Assembly: GCA_023251945.1 (NCBI GenBank)
Contig: JAHEXT010000002.1
Span: 1 to 39,228, forward strand
Origin: Actinomycetes bacterium
Lineage (GTDB): Bacteria > Actinomycetota > Thermoleophilia > Gaiellales > Gaiellaceae
Direction of reading: 5' to 3'
Length of the DNA: 39,228 bases
A program made the translations under genes and the position numbers. Shown here piece by piece: positions 16,255 to 22,498 of the stretch; the stretch's first letter is position 1; each line of letters starts with the position of its first letter. The notes below the pieces were generated by a model. That model had not been told where the DNA came from. It saw nothing but the letters and a program-made list of their open reading frames with translations, and did not search any database.

Positions 16255-16647
16255 GTGCACGCGCTCATCGTCGTCACCCCGCCGGCTGAGGGCGGCCATC
16301 CCAGAACCGGAGACCGCATCAGCATCTTCCCCGGGTCGGCCGCCCCGGCCATGTACCCGGCGGGAACGCCGTTCTGGATCGGCTACGGCTTCGCCGCGGG
16401 GCCCGCAGGAGGCGCGCACAAGCCCCCGACGCTCGGCGCTGAGACGCGCTTCGAGCTCGAGGTCGACGGCGAGCGGGTTCGTCTCGAGACGGACGTGGAG
16501 ATGGACGCCGACGTTGCCGTCAGCAAGCTGGAGATCGCGAACTTTCCCGCTGGGCTCGAGCCCGGCTGGCACCGTTTCCTGGGGCGCTGGTACGACGACG
16601 GTACCCTCGTCCTCTCGAGCGACAGGACGATCCAGTTCGTGGGCTAG
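16255..16647 (+). CDS. Hypothetical protein, small soluble
   Basis: A 130-residue protein with no signal peptide or membrane segment and no family I recognise. It reads as a single beta-rich domain: MHALIVVTPPAEGG, ISIFPGSAAPAMYPAGTPFWIGYGF, ETRFELEVDGERVRLETDV, and the end FLGRWYDDGTLVLSSDRTIQFVG. The GTG start has a clear AAGGAGA (16244-16250) four bases upstream, unlike most genes here, so it is leadered. The 70-bp gap from the subtilase contains a near-duplicate CTTGAGCGC sequence. It ends two bases before the convergent acetyltransferase stop. Confidence 0.65.
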   Translation: MHALIVVTPPAEGGHPRTGDRISIFPGSAAPAMYPAGTPFWIGYGFAAGPAGGAHKPPTLGAETRFELEVDGERVRLETDVEMDADVAVSKLEIANFPAGLEPGWHRFLGRWYDDGTLVLSSDRTIQFVG

Positions 16648-16649
16648 CG

Positions 16650-17297
16650 CTACTCCGGTAGCAGCTCGTCCGCGGGCACATCGCGCAGCACACGAGCGGG
16701 ATTCCCGACGACGATGACCCTGGGCGGCACGTCCTTCGTCACGACCGCCCCGGCGCCCACGAAGGCTTCCTCGCCGATCTCGACCCCCGGGCAGAGAATC
16801 GCGCCGCCCCCGACACGCGCCCCGCGGCGGATCGTCGGCCCTTTCATCAACTCGTGCCGCTGCTCCGTGCGGCCCATGTAGTTGTCGTTGGTCGTCACGA
16901 CGCGAGGGGCGATGAAGACGTGCTCCTCGAGCGTCGAGTACGCCGTGATGTACGCATCGGCCTGGATGCGCGTCATCGCTCCGACTGTCGTGTCGTTCTC
17001 GACGAGTGATCCCCTCCCGAGCACGACGTCGTCCCCGATCGTCACGCGCTCTCGGACGCACGACTGGTCGCCGAGGATGACCCTGGCGCCGATTCTGGAG
17101 CCGGCGAACACGATCGCGCCCGTCGAGACGACCGACCCCTCCCCGATCTCTGCAGGCGAGAGCGGCTCCCGCTTCGTCGTCGAACGGGGAGAGAGCGCGG
17201 GCTGCTTGCCAACGACGGCGTTCTCCATCACCTTCACGCCGTCGCCGAGCACCGTGCCCGGGTAGACGGTTGCCGAGGGGTGGACCTCAGTCGCCAT
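16650..17297 (-). CDS. Left-handed beta-helix acetyltransferase, probably of the WlbB/WbpD type
   Basis: A 215-residue hexapeptide-repeat acetyltransferase. Isoleucine-patch repeats run through most of it (for example PSATVYPGTVLGDGV, IGEGSVVSTGAIV, IGDDVVLGRGSLV), with the insertion TTNDNYMGRTEQRHEL that in WlbB/WbpD/FdtC-like enzymes contributes the active-site Asn/His region, and the C-terminal VGAGAVVTKDVPPRVIVVGNPAR. It probably N-acetylates the 3-amino group of a UDP-3-amino-2,3-dideoxyhexuronic acid. The track frame starts at 17474; the homologous start is ATG 17297, overlapping the oxidoreductase stop by 11 bases. The exact sugar is inferred from neighbours. Confidence 0.82.
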   Translation of the reverse strand: MATEVHPSATVYPGTVLGDGVKVMENAVVGKQPALSPRSTTKREPLSPAEIGEGSVVSTGAIVFAGSRIGARVILGDQSCVRERVTIGDDVVLGRGSLVENDTTVGAMTRIQADAYITAYSTLEEHVFIAPRVVTTNDNYMGRTEQRHELMKGPTIRRGARVGGGAILCPGVEIGEEAFVGAGAVVTKDVPPRVIVVGNPARVLRDVPADELLPE

Positions 17298-18261
17298 CGA
17301 GGGAGGCCGTGAGCATCTCGAGGGCGCGCACGACGCGCGCGCCGTCCTCTGCGACCTTCCGGCGGTCGCCCTCTCCTGCGACGAGCCGGAGGAACGCCGC
17401 GCACTCGAGCCGGAGAGGCTCGTCGTTCGGGATCTTGGGGCTGAAGATGTCGCCGGTTCGCGTTCGCCATTCACCGTAGGTCGAGCCGACCTCGGGCTCC
17501 TCCGGCGACTTGTCGTAGACGGTCACCTTCCGGTCGAGCTCCATGTCGTCGAAGACGGCCATCTTCTCGCGACCGACCACCGTCATCTTCCGCATCTTGT
17601 GCGGGTCGAGCCACGAGAGGTGCATGTGCGCGATCTTCCCCGACGGGAAGCGGAGATAGCAGAAGACGACGTCCTCGACGCCCTTCTGCAGGAAGGCGCG
17701 CCCGAGCGCCACCGCCTCTTCCGGCTCCTCGTCGAGGAGGTAGAGGATCACCGACAGGTCGTGGACCCCCAGCGACCAGAGCGCGTTCTCGTGCGAACGC
17801 ACGACGCCCAGGTTCTGCCGGTTGCCATAGATGCAGAGCACGTCTCCAAGCTCGCCTTCCTCGATGAGCTCCTTGAGCTTCTGGACACCCGGGTGGTAGA
17901 GCAACAGGTGGCCCGGCATGAGGGCGAGGTCGCGCTCGTCGGCCAGCGTGACGAGCTCGTCGATCTCTGCGCCGCGCATCGCCGGCGGCTTCTCGACGAA
18001 GACGTGCTTCCCCGCCTCGAGCGCTTGCTTGGCGAGGGCGTAGTGGGTCGGAACGTCGGTCGCGATGACGACGGCCTCGAGCCCGGCGTCGGCGAGCAGA
18101 TCGTCGAAGCTCTCGGTCAACCGCGCATTCGGGAGCCTTGGCCGGAGCTCTTCCCGGCGGTCGGCGCGCTTGTCGCAGAGCCAGATGAGATCGGCCAGCT
18201 CGTCGAAGTTCCGCGCGAGGTTCTTCCCCCACGGGCCGAGCCCGACCTGTCCTACCTTCAC
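17287..18261 (-). CDS. Gfo/Idh/MocA-family oxidoreductase, probably WlbA/WbpB-like
   Basis: A 324-residue NAD-dependent sugar oxidoreductase. The Rossmann start VGQVGLGPWGKNLARNF, the VVIATDVPTHYALAKQALEAG strand and the family signature HVFVEKPPAM with its catalytic lysine are clear. In the Wlb/Wbp pathway this enzyme oxidises C3 of UDP-N-acetylglucosaminuronic acid so that an aminotransferase can act. The adjacent acetyltransferase, UDP-sugar dehydrogenase and 2-epimerase support that role; a generic sugar dehydrogenase remains possible. The track frame begins at 18825; the true start is GTG 18261, overlapping the upstream stop by GTGA. Confidence 0.85.
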   Translation of the reverse strand: MKVGQVGLGPWGKNLARNFDELADLIWLCDKRADRREELRPRLPNARLTESFDDLLADAGLEAVVIATDVPTHYALAKQALEAGKHVFVEKPPAMRGAEIDELVTLADERDLALMPGHLLLYHPGVQKLKELIEEGELGDVLCIYGNRQNLGVVRSHENALWSLGVHDLSVILYLLDEEPEEAVALGRAFLQKGVEDVVFCYLRFPSGKIAHMHLSWLDPHKMRKMTVVGREKMAVFDDMELDRKVTVYDKSPEEPEVGSTYGEWRTRTGDIFSPKIPNDEPLRLECAAFLRLVAGEGDRRKVAEDGARVVRALEMLTASLDGD

Positions 18262-19529
18262 AGCTTCCAGACCTTGTCGGAGTGCCGGCCGTTCGCGCCG
18301 GTCGCATTCCGGAGGTCGACGACGAGCGCGGCCTCCTCGACGAGCCGGTCGTAGTCGATCCCGGAGTGGTTCGTCACGATCACGACGCAGTCGTACGCGC
18401 CCGGCTCGAGCGGAGACGAGCGCATGGCGATCCCGTTCTGCTCCAACTCCGGGACGTGCGGGTCGTGGTACGCGACCTCCGCGCCGGCGTTCTCGAGCAG
18501 CGCGATCAGCTTGACCGCAGGGGACTCGCGCGTGTCCGAGATGTCCGGCTTGTACGCAACCCCGAGGACGAGGATCCGCGATCCTTTGAGCGACCGCTGC
18601 CGCTCGTGGTTCAGCGCCTGCGAGACGAGGGAGCGGCAGAAGTACGGCATCGACTCGTTGACCTTCCCCGCCAGCTCGATGAACTCGGTGTAGAAGCCGT
18701 ACTCGCGTGCCTTCCAGGTGAGGTAGAAGGGGTCGATCGGGATGCAGTGCCCGCCGAGGCCCGGCCCGGGCTTGAAGGACATGAAGCCGAACGGCTTCGT
18801 CGCAGCCGCGTCGACGACTTCCCAAACGTCGATGCCCATTCGGTCGCAGAGCTGTGCGAGCTCGTTGACGAGGGCGATGTTGACGGACCGGAAGATGTTC
18901 TCGAGCAACTTCGTCAGCTCGGCTGCCTCCGGCGACGAGACGCGGTACACGTCGTCGATCGCGGCTCCGTAGAACGCTGCCGCGGCCTCGGTCTACGCCT
19001 CGTCGATGCCGCCGATGACCTTCGGGACGTTCCTCGTCGTCCAGTCGTCGCGCCCAGGGTCGACCCGCTCCGGGGAGAACGCGAGGTGGAAGTCCTTCCC
19101 CGCCCGGAGGTTGCTTCCCGCCTCGAGGACGGGCAGGAGCTGCTCGCGCGTCGTGCCGGGGTAGGTCGTCGACTCGAGCACGACGAGGTGTCCCTTTCGC
19201 AGGCGCTTCGCGATCTCCGCGGAGGCTGCGAGGAGGATCGAGAGATCAGGCTCGCGCTGTCGCGAGAGCGGCGTCGGGAGCGCGATCAGGATTGCGTCCG
19301 CTTCGCGGAGCTCGTCGTAGTCGGTGGTCGCCGAGAGCCGGCCGGCCTCGACGAGCGGCCGCAGGGTCTCAGGTGGAACGTCCTCGATGTAGCTCGAGCC
19401 GCGGTTCAGCTGCTCGACGCGCTCGGAATCGACGTCCACGAGGACGACGGTCTTCCCCGCCTCTGCGAAGGCCTTGGCGAGCGGCACGCCGACGTAGCCG
19501 GCGCCGACGATGGCGACATCGCGCTTCAT
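18258..19529 (-). pseudogene. UDP-sugar 6-dehydrogenase (WbpA/WecC-like) interrupted by one in-frame TAG
   Basis: A complete 424-codon nucleotide-sugar dehydrogenase frame is broken only by TAG at codon 179 (18995-18993). Before it lies the NAD domain: MKRDVAIVGAGYVGVPLAKAF, ALPTPLSRQREPDL, ESTTYPGTTREQL, FSPERVDPG, KVIGGIDEA. After it the same frame continues TEAAAAFYGAAIDDVYRVSS, EAAELTKLLENIFR, the catalytic-Cys motif GGHCIPIDPFYL and VLGVAYKPDISDTRESPA. No shift is needed, so a single base change explains it. ATG 19529 overlaps the epimerase stop (ATGA), and the end overlaps the oxidoreductase start (GTGA). The 3' part might restart at GTG 18950, but it would lack the NAD domain. Sequencing error is the main alternative. 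Confidence 0.88.
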
Positions 19530-20569
19530 CGGCCGGGCATCGTAGCGAGCAACACTTGCGCGATCCGCTCGGACGCGCAGCCGTCGCCGTAGAGGATGGG
19601 CCGGCCCTGTGGCATCGCGGCGCCCGTGACAGCCTCTGCGATGGCGTCTGGGTCGTCGTCGACGAGCACGTTGGCCCCGGCCTTGACGGTGTCCACCCAC
19701 TCCGTCGAGCGCCGAAGCGTCACGCAGGGGACGCCGTACCAGTACGCCTCCTTCTGGAGCCCTCCCGAGTCCGTGACGATCACGTGCGCCTGAGACGCAA
19801 GCGAGGCGAGCTCGAGGTAGCTCAGCGGCTCGGTCAGGCGCACGTTCGGCTCGAGCTCGAGCCCCTCCCGCTCGATCTGCGCTCGGGTGCGCGGGTGAGC
19901 GGGAAAAACCACGCGCTCGCCGAGACGGTTCAGTCCCGCGACGATCCGGCCGAGCCGCGGCTGGAAGACGTTTGCCTCGCGGTGCACCGTGGCGACCACG
20001 TAGGTCCTCGGCTCGAACGGGATCGGGAAGCGCTGCCGTGCGATCGGTGCGAAACGGAAGCACGCATCTGCCATGACGTCACCCACGACGTGGGCGATGC
20101 CCGGCACGCCTTCACCGGCGAGGATGGAGCGCGAGCGCTCGTCCGGGCAGAAGAGGAGCGTCGCGACCCCGTCGACCTCGATCCGCGTGTGCTCCTCGGG
20201 CATGGAGAGGTCTCCGCTCCGCAGCCCGGCCTCCACGTGTGCCAGCGGGACGCCCGCGTCGATCGCAGCGCGGGCGCCCGCGAGCGTGGAGTTCGTGTCG
20301 CCGTAGACGAGGACGAGGCCCGGCTTCTCCCTCGAGATGGTCTCTGCGATCCGGGGCTCCATGGCGTTCGGGTCGGAGGTGTGGAGGTCGAGGCGGTAGC
20401 GGGGCTCAGCGAGCTGCAGTTCCTCGACGAACACCTGCGACAGCTCCCGGTCGTAGTGCTGCCCGGTGTGGACGACGACCTCGTCGATCTCGACGGCTCG
20501 TAGCGCGGCCGAGAGCGGCGCCGACTTGACGAACTGCGGCCGGTTCCCGACGACGGAAAGGACCTTCAC
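19526..20569 (-). CDS. wecB: UDP-N-acetylglucosamine 2-epimerase, non-hydrolysing (WecB/WbpI family)
   Basis: A 347-residue epimerase of the GT-B-like WecB family, interconverting UDP-GlcNAc-type and UDP-ManNAc-type sugars. Visible signatures: VVGNRPQFVKSAPL, VVHTGQHYDRELSQVFVEEL, LVYGDTNSTLAGA, HVEAGLRSGDLSMPEE, TVHREANV, FPAHPRTR and the nucleotide-binding TDSGGLQKEAYWYGVPCVTLR. First gene of a four-gene minus-strand operon. In the Wbp pathway the homologue (WbpI) acts last on UDP-GlcNAc3NAcA, while in the Wec pathway it acts first on UDP-GlcNAc; the neighbours favour the former. GTG start with TAGGCT nine bases upstream. Confidence 0.92.
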   Translation of the reverse strand: MKVLSVVGNRPQFVKSAPLSAALRAVEIDEVVVHTGQHYDRELSQVFVEELQLAEPRYRLDLHTSDPNAMEPRIAETISREKPGLVLVYGDTNSTLAGARAAIDAGVPLAHVEAGLRSGDLSMPEEHTRIEVDGVATLLFCPDERSRSILAGEGVPGIAHVVGDVMADACFRFAPIARQRFPIPFEPRTYVVATVHREANVFQPRLGRIVAGLNRLGERVVFPAHPRTRAQIEREGLELEPNVRLTEPLSYLELASLASQAHVIVTDSGGLQKEAYWYGVPCVTLRRSTEWVDTVKAGANVLVDDDPDAIAEAVTGAAMPQGRPILYGDGCASERIAQVLLATMPGR

Positions 20570-20578
20570 CGAGCGAGG

Positions 20579-20584
20579 AGCCTA
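20579..20584 (-). promoter_or_regulatory. Putative -10 element (TAGGCT) of the nucleotide-sugar operon
   Basis: On the minus strand TAGGCT is followed by nine bases and the GTG start of the epimerase gene. The same GAGTAGGCTC decamer precedes the cytochrome oxidase operon. No Shine-Dalgarno sequence is present. Inference only. Confidence 0.35.
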
Positions 20585-20623
20585 CTCGGCCGCTGCGCGG
20601 TTGACGTCACCCTCGTCTCCGCC

Positions 20624-20629
20624 TAACGT
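20624..20629 (+). promoter_or_regulatory. Putative -10 element (TAACGT)
   Basis: TAACGT is followed by seven bases and GTG 20637 of the cytidylate-kinase-like gene. Together with the minus-strand TAGGCT it divides the 67-bp divergent gap into two facing promoters. Inference only. Confidence 0.35.
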
Positions 20630-20636
20630 CGTCGGC

Positions 20637-21280
20637 GTGAGCGTCGTCTGCATATCGGGAACCGACGGAGCAGGAGCCGGCGAGGTGGCTTCGGTCGTGG
20701 CCGGCAGGCTCGGCTCTCGGCTGATCAACGAGCACATCATCCTCCGAGCGGCGCGCGAGGCCGGCCTGGACCCGCACGTCATCGCCGACGTCGAGCTCCG
20801 CAAGTCATTCCTCAATCGGCTGCTGGAGGGCCTTGGCCCCACGGCGGGAGATACCGCCTTGGCGATGGGGGCGGTTCCGTCGCTCCGACGAGGGAGATTC
20901 CCACGAGCGCCGATCTCCGGGCTCTCATCCGCGCGGCGATCGAGGAGATCGCCGAGCAGGGGGACGCGGTGATCTACGCTCACGCGGCCTCGATTGCACT
21001 TGGCAAGCGTGACGACGTGGTTCGTGTGCTCATCACCGCTTCCCTGGAGACGCGTTGCGCCCGCGTTGCCTCCGACGGCCAGCTCGGGGAGAAGGAGGCC
21101 GCGAGGCTGGTCCGCGAGTCGGACGCCGCCCGAGCCGATTATCTCAGGCAGTTCTACCGCGTCGAGGAAGAGGTTCCGACCCTCTACGACCTCGTCGTCA
21201 ACACGGACCGGCTCTCTCCCGAGCAGGCCGCCGAGCTCGTCCTCGCGGCGGTTGGCTCGCCCCCGGACGCCGCACGCTAG
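20637..21280 (+). pseudogene. Cytidylate-kinase-like P-loop protein with a one-base frameshift
   Basis: Two consecutive frames together make one cytidylate-kinase-like protein. The first has VVCISGTDGAGAGEVASVVAGRLG (family-type P-loop lacking GKS/T), LINEHIILRAAREAG and FLNRLLEGLG, and goes out of frame near GCGATGGGGGCGG. The second frame continues SVAPTREIPTSADLRAL, AAIEEIAEQGDAVIYAHAAS, the arginine-rich LID-like ARLVRESDAARADYLRQFY and YDLVVNTDRLSPEQAAEL. Adding one G to the five-G run (20867-20871) restores a 214-residue ORF of exact length (215 codons including stop). Either a real deletion, a homopolymer sequencing error or, less likely, programmed frameshifting. Its TAG stop shares CTAG with the convergent sulfotransferase stop. 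Confidence 0.82.
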
Positions 21281-22218
21281 GACGTTCGAGCTCCAGGCTC
21301 GAGCACGGGCGCAGGTACCGCCGGCCGCGTCCACGGAAGCTGGCGGCCGAGCAGCTCCTCGAGCCGGCGGGTGTGCGGCTCGAACGTGCTAGCGAGCCGG
21401 TCGCGGATCTCGGCCACCATGGGCTCGTACTCGTTCACCGACCGCAGCGGGTAGGTCTCGGCCTGCCAGGCAGGGATGCCGAGGAAGGCTGCCACGACCG
21501 CCATCGTTTCCGCCGGATCATCGAGAAGGTCGTCACTCGTCAGGATCAGGAGCTGCTCGCGCGGGAAGAAGCGGAGCCAGCGCTCGAGCTGCTCCGCGTA
21601 CCGCCCCCGGGCGACATAGGACCGTTGAAGCCCGGTCGGCGAGATGTAGGCCGGGTCGGCGAGTAGACGTTCGAGCTCGCGAGGCCATTCCTCCTCCTCG
21701 CGCTCGAGCGCGTACTCGAAGGACCGCGTCTCGGTCCCGCCGCGCAGCTGCATCTGGTACTGGGAGTACGCCCGCTCGACGGGGTCACGCAGCACGCTGA
21801 TCAGCTTCAGCCCGGGATCGAAGGCGTAGACGCGCTCCGGAACGCGCGGGTGGAAGAGGTAGGCCGGCGTCACCTCGCCGACGGCAGGGTGGACGCCGAG
21901 CCTGCGGCGGACGGCCGCTCCACGGGTCGCGAGCGGGAAGTGCGCCAGGTACCAGCCGGGGCCGCGCTGGTACTCCACGTTGAAGTAGTGCACCTCTTTC
22001 GGCGTTGCGCACAGGGCGGCGGGATGCTCCCGCAGGTACCGATACAGGGCGGTCGTTCCTCCCTTCTGCGCCCCGATGACGAGGAAAGTAGGGCGCATTC
22101 GCGCACGCGCCGTCGCGCGACGGGCCGTCGGTGCCAACGGCGCGACCGCCCGGCCGAGACGCCAGGTGACGGATCGCTGCATGCGCGCAAGCAGCCGGCT
22201 CGTTTCCGGCTCCGCCAC
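21277..22218 (-). CDS. Sulfotransferase domain protein
   Basis: A 313-residue PAPS-dependent sulfotransferase of the type that sulfates carbohydrates or lipids. The 5'-phosphosulfate loop is FLVIGAQKGGTTALYRYL and the 3'-phosphate-binding strand-helix is ISVLRDPVERAYSQYQ; TPKEVHYFN and a late LTSDDLLDDP fit bacterial heparan-type relatives. The ORF starts at GTG 22218, only three bases after the 3' end of the tRNA-Lys gene, and the first 40 residues are basic and Arg-rich; ATG starts at MQRSVTW or MRPTFLV are possible. No own promoter is obvious, so it may be transcribed through the tRNA. Acceptor unknown; nearby sugar-synthesis genes suggest a surface glycan. Confidence 0.88.
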   Translation of the reverse strand: MAEPETSRLLARMQRSVTWRLGRAVAPLAPTARRATARARMRPTFLVIGAQKGGTTALYRYLREHPAALCATPKEVHYFNVEYQRGPGWYLAHFPLATRGAAVRRRLGVHPAVGEVTPAYLFHPRVPERVYAFDPGLKLISVLRDPVERAYSQYQMQLRGGTETRSFEYALEREEEEWPRELERLLADPAYISPTGLQRSYVARGRYAEQLERWLRFFPREQLLILTSDDLLDDPAETMAVVAAFLGIPAWQAETYPLRSVNEYEPMVAEIRDRLASTFEPHTRRLEELLGRQLPWTRPAVPAPVLEPGARTS

Positions 22219-22221
22219 GGA

Positions 22222-22294
22222 TGGGCCGTGAAGGATTCGAACCTTCGACCTTGGGATTAAGAGTCCCCTGCTCTACCAGCTGAGCTAACGGCCC
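22222..22294 (-). tRNA. tRNA-Lys (anticodon CTT)
   Basis: The minus strand folds as a standard 73-nt tRNA. The acceptor stem GGGCCGT pairs perfectly with ACGGCCC, the D arm contains GCTCAGCTGGTAGAGC, the anticodon arm GGGACTCTTAATCCC presents CTT, and the T arm is GAAGGTTCGAATCCTTC. The discriminator base is A. No CCA is encoded. It reads lysine AAG codons. Its 5' end is three bases from a nested RNA-like fold and its 3' end is three bases from the sulfotransferase GTG. Confidence 0.97.
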
Positions 22295-22297
22295 CTA

Positions 22298-22457
22298 AGA
22301 GCTCCTAACACACTAAGGAACGAGGGCGCCTGGCCGCACTGGCGATACGGCGTCCTCGGTCGCACCCATATCTACTTCGATATGGGCGCTCCCTGCGTCC
22401 TTGTCTCGCGCGACCCAGTGCGGCCAGTCACCGTGTCCCAAGTGTGTTAGAAGCTCT
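22298..22457 (-). ncRNA. Candidate structured RNA (nested three-helix rod) upstream of tRNA-Lys
   Basis: Three nested inverted repeats stack into one rod of 160 nt. The outer arms are 22298-22314 and 22441-22457 (16 of 17 paired), the middle arms 22330-22342 and 22415-22427 (13 of 13), and the inner arms 22362-22372 and 22379-22389 (10 of 11) with a six-base loop. The two mismatches are C-A on the plus strand but U-G and G-U on the minus strand, so the fold is complete only in minus-strand RNA. Internal loops of 14x15 and 25x19 bases separate the helices, recalling 6S-type RNAs, though no 6S consensus was identified. A -10-like TACACT predicts a start at 22457. Alternatives are a terminator of the upstream gene or a MITE-like remnant. 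Confidence 0.6.
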
Positions 22458-22463
22458 CGGCCA

Positions 22464-22469
22464 AGTGTA
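22464..22469 (-). promoter_or_regulatory. Putative -10 element (TACACT) for the structured RNA and tRNA-Lys
   Basis: On the minus strand TACACT (4 of 6 matches to TATAAT) is followed by six bases (TGGCCG), placing the transcription start on 22457, the first base of the outer helix. A convincing -35 is absent (GTTCGG at 17-bp spacing). Inference only. Confidence 0.4.
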
Positions 22470-22498
22470 GCCCTGCTCATCGCGACCCGAACGAGGGG

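Noticed and set aside
22298-22457. SRP 4.5S RNA or simple rho-independent terminator for the GGDEF-EAL gene
   Set aside because: No SRP GNAR-tetraloop or GGAAGCAG-type motif was found, and the element is three stacked helices with bulges and no T-run, much larger than a terminator.
22222-22462. tRNA-Lys as an integration site for a mobile element
   Set aside because: No integrase, no direct copy of the tRNA 3' end and no foreign-looking gene nearby; the only repeat (CGGCC on both sides) is too short.
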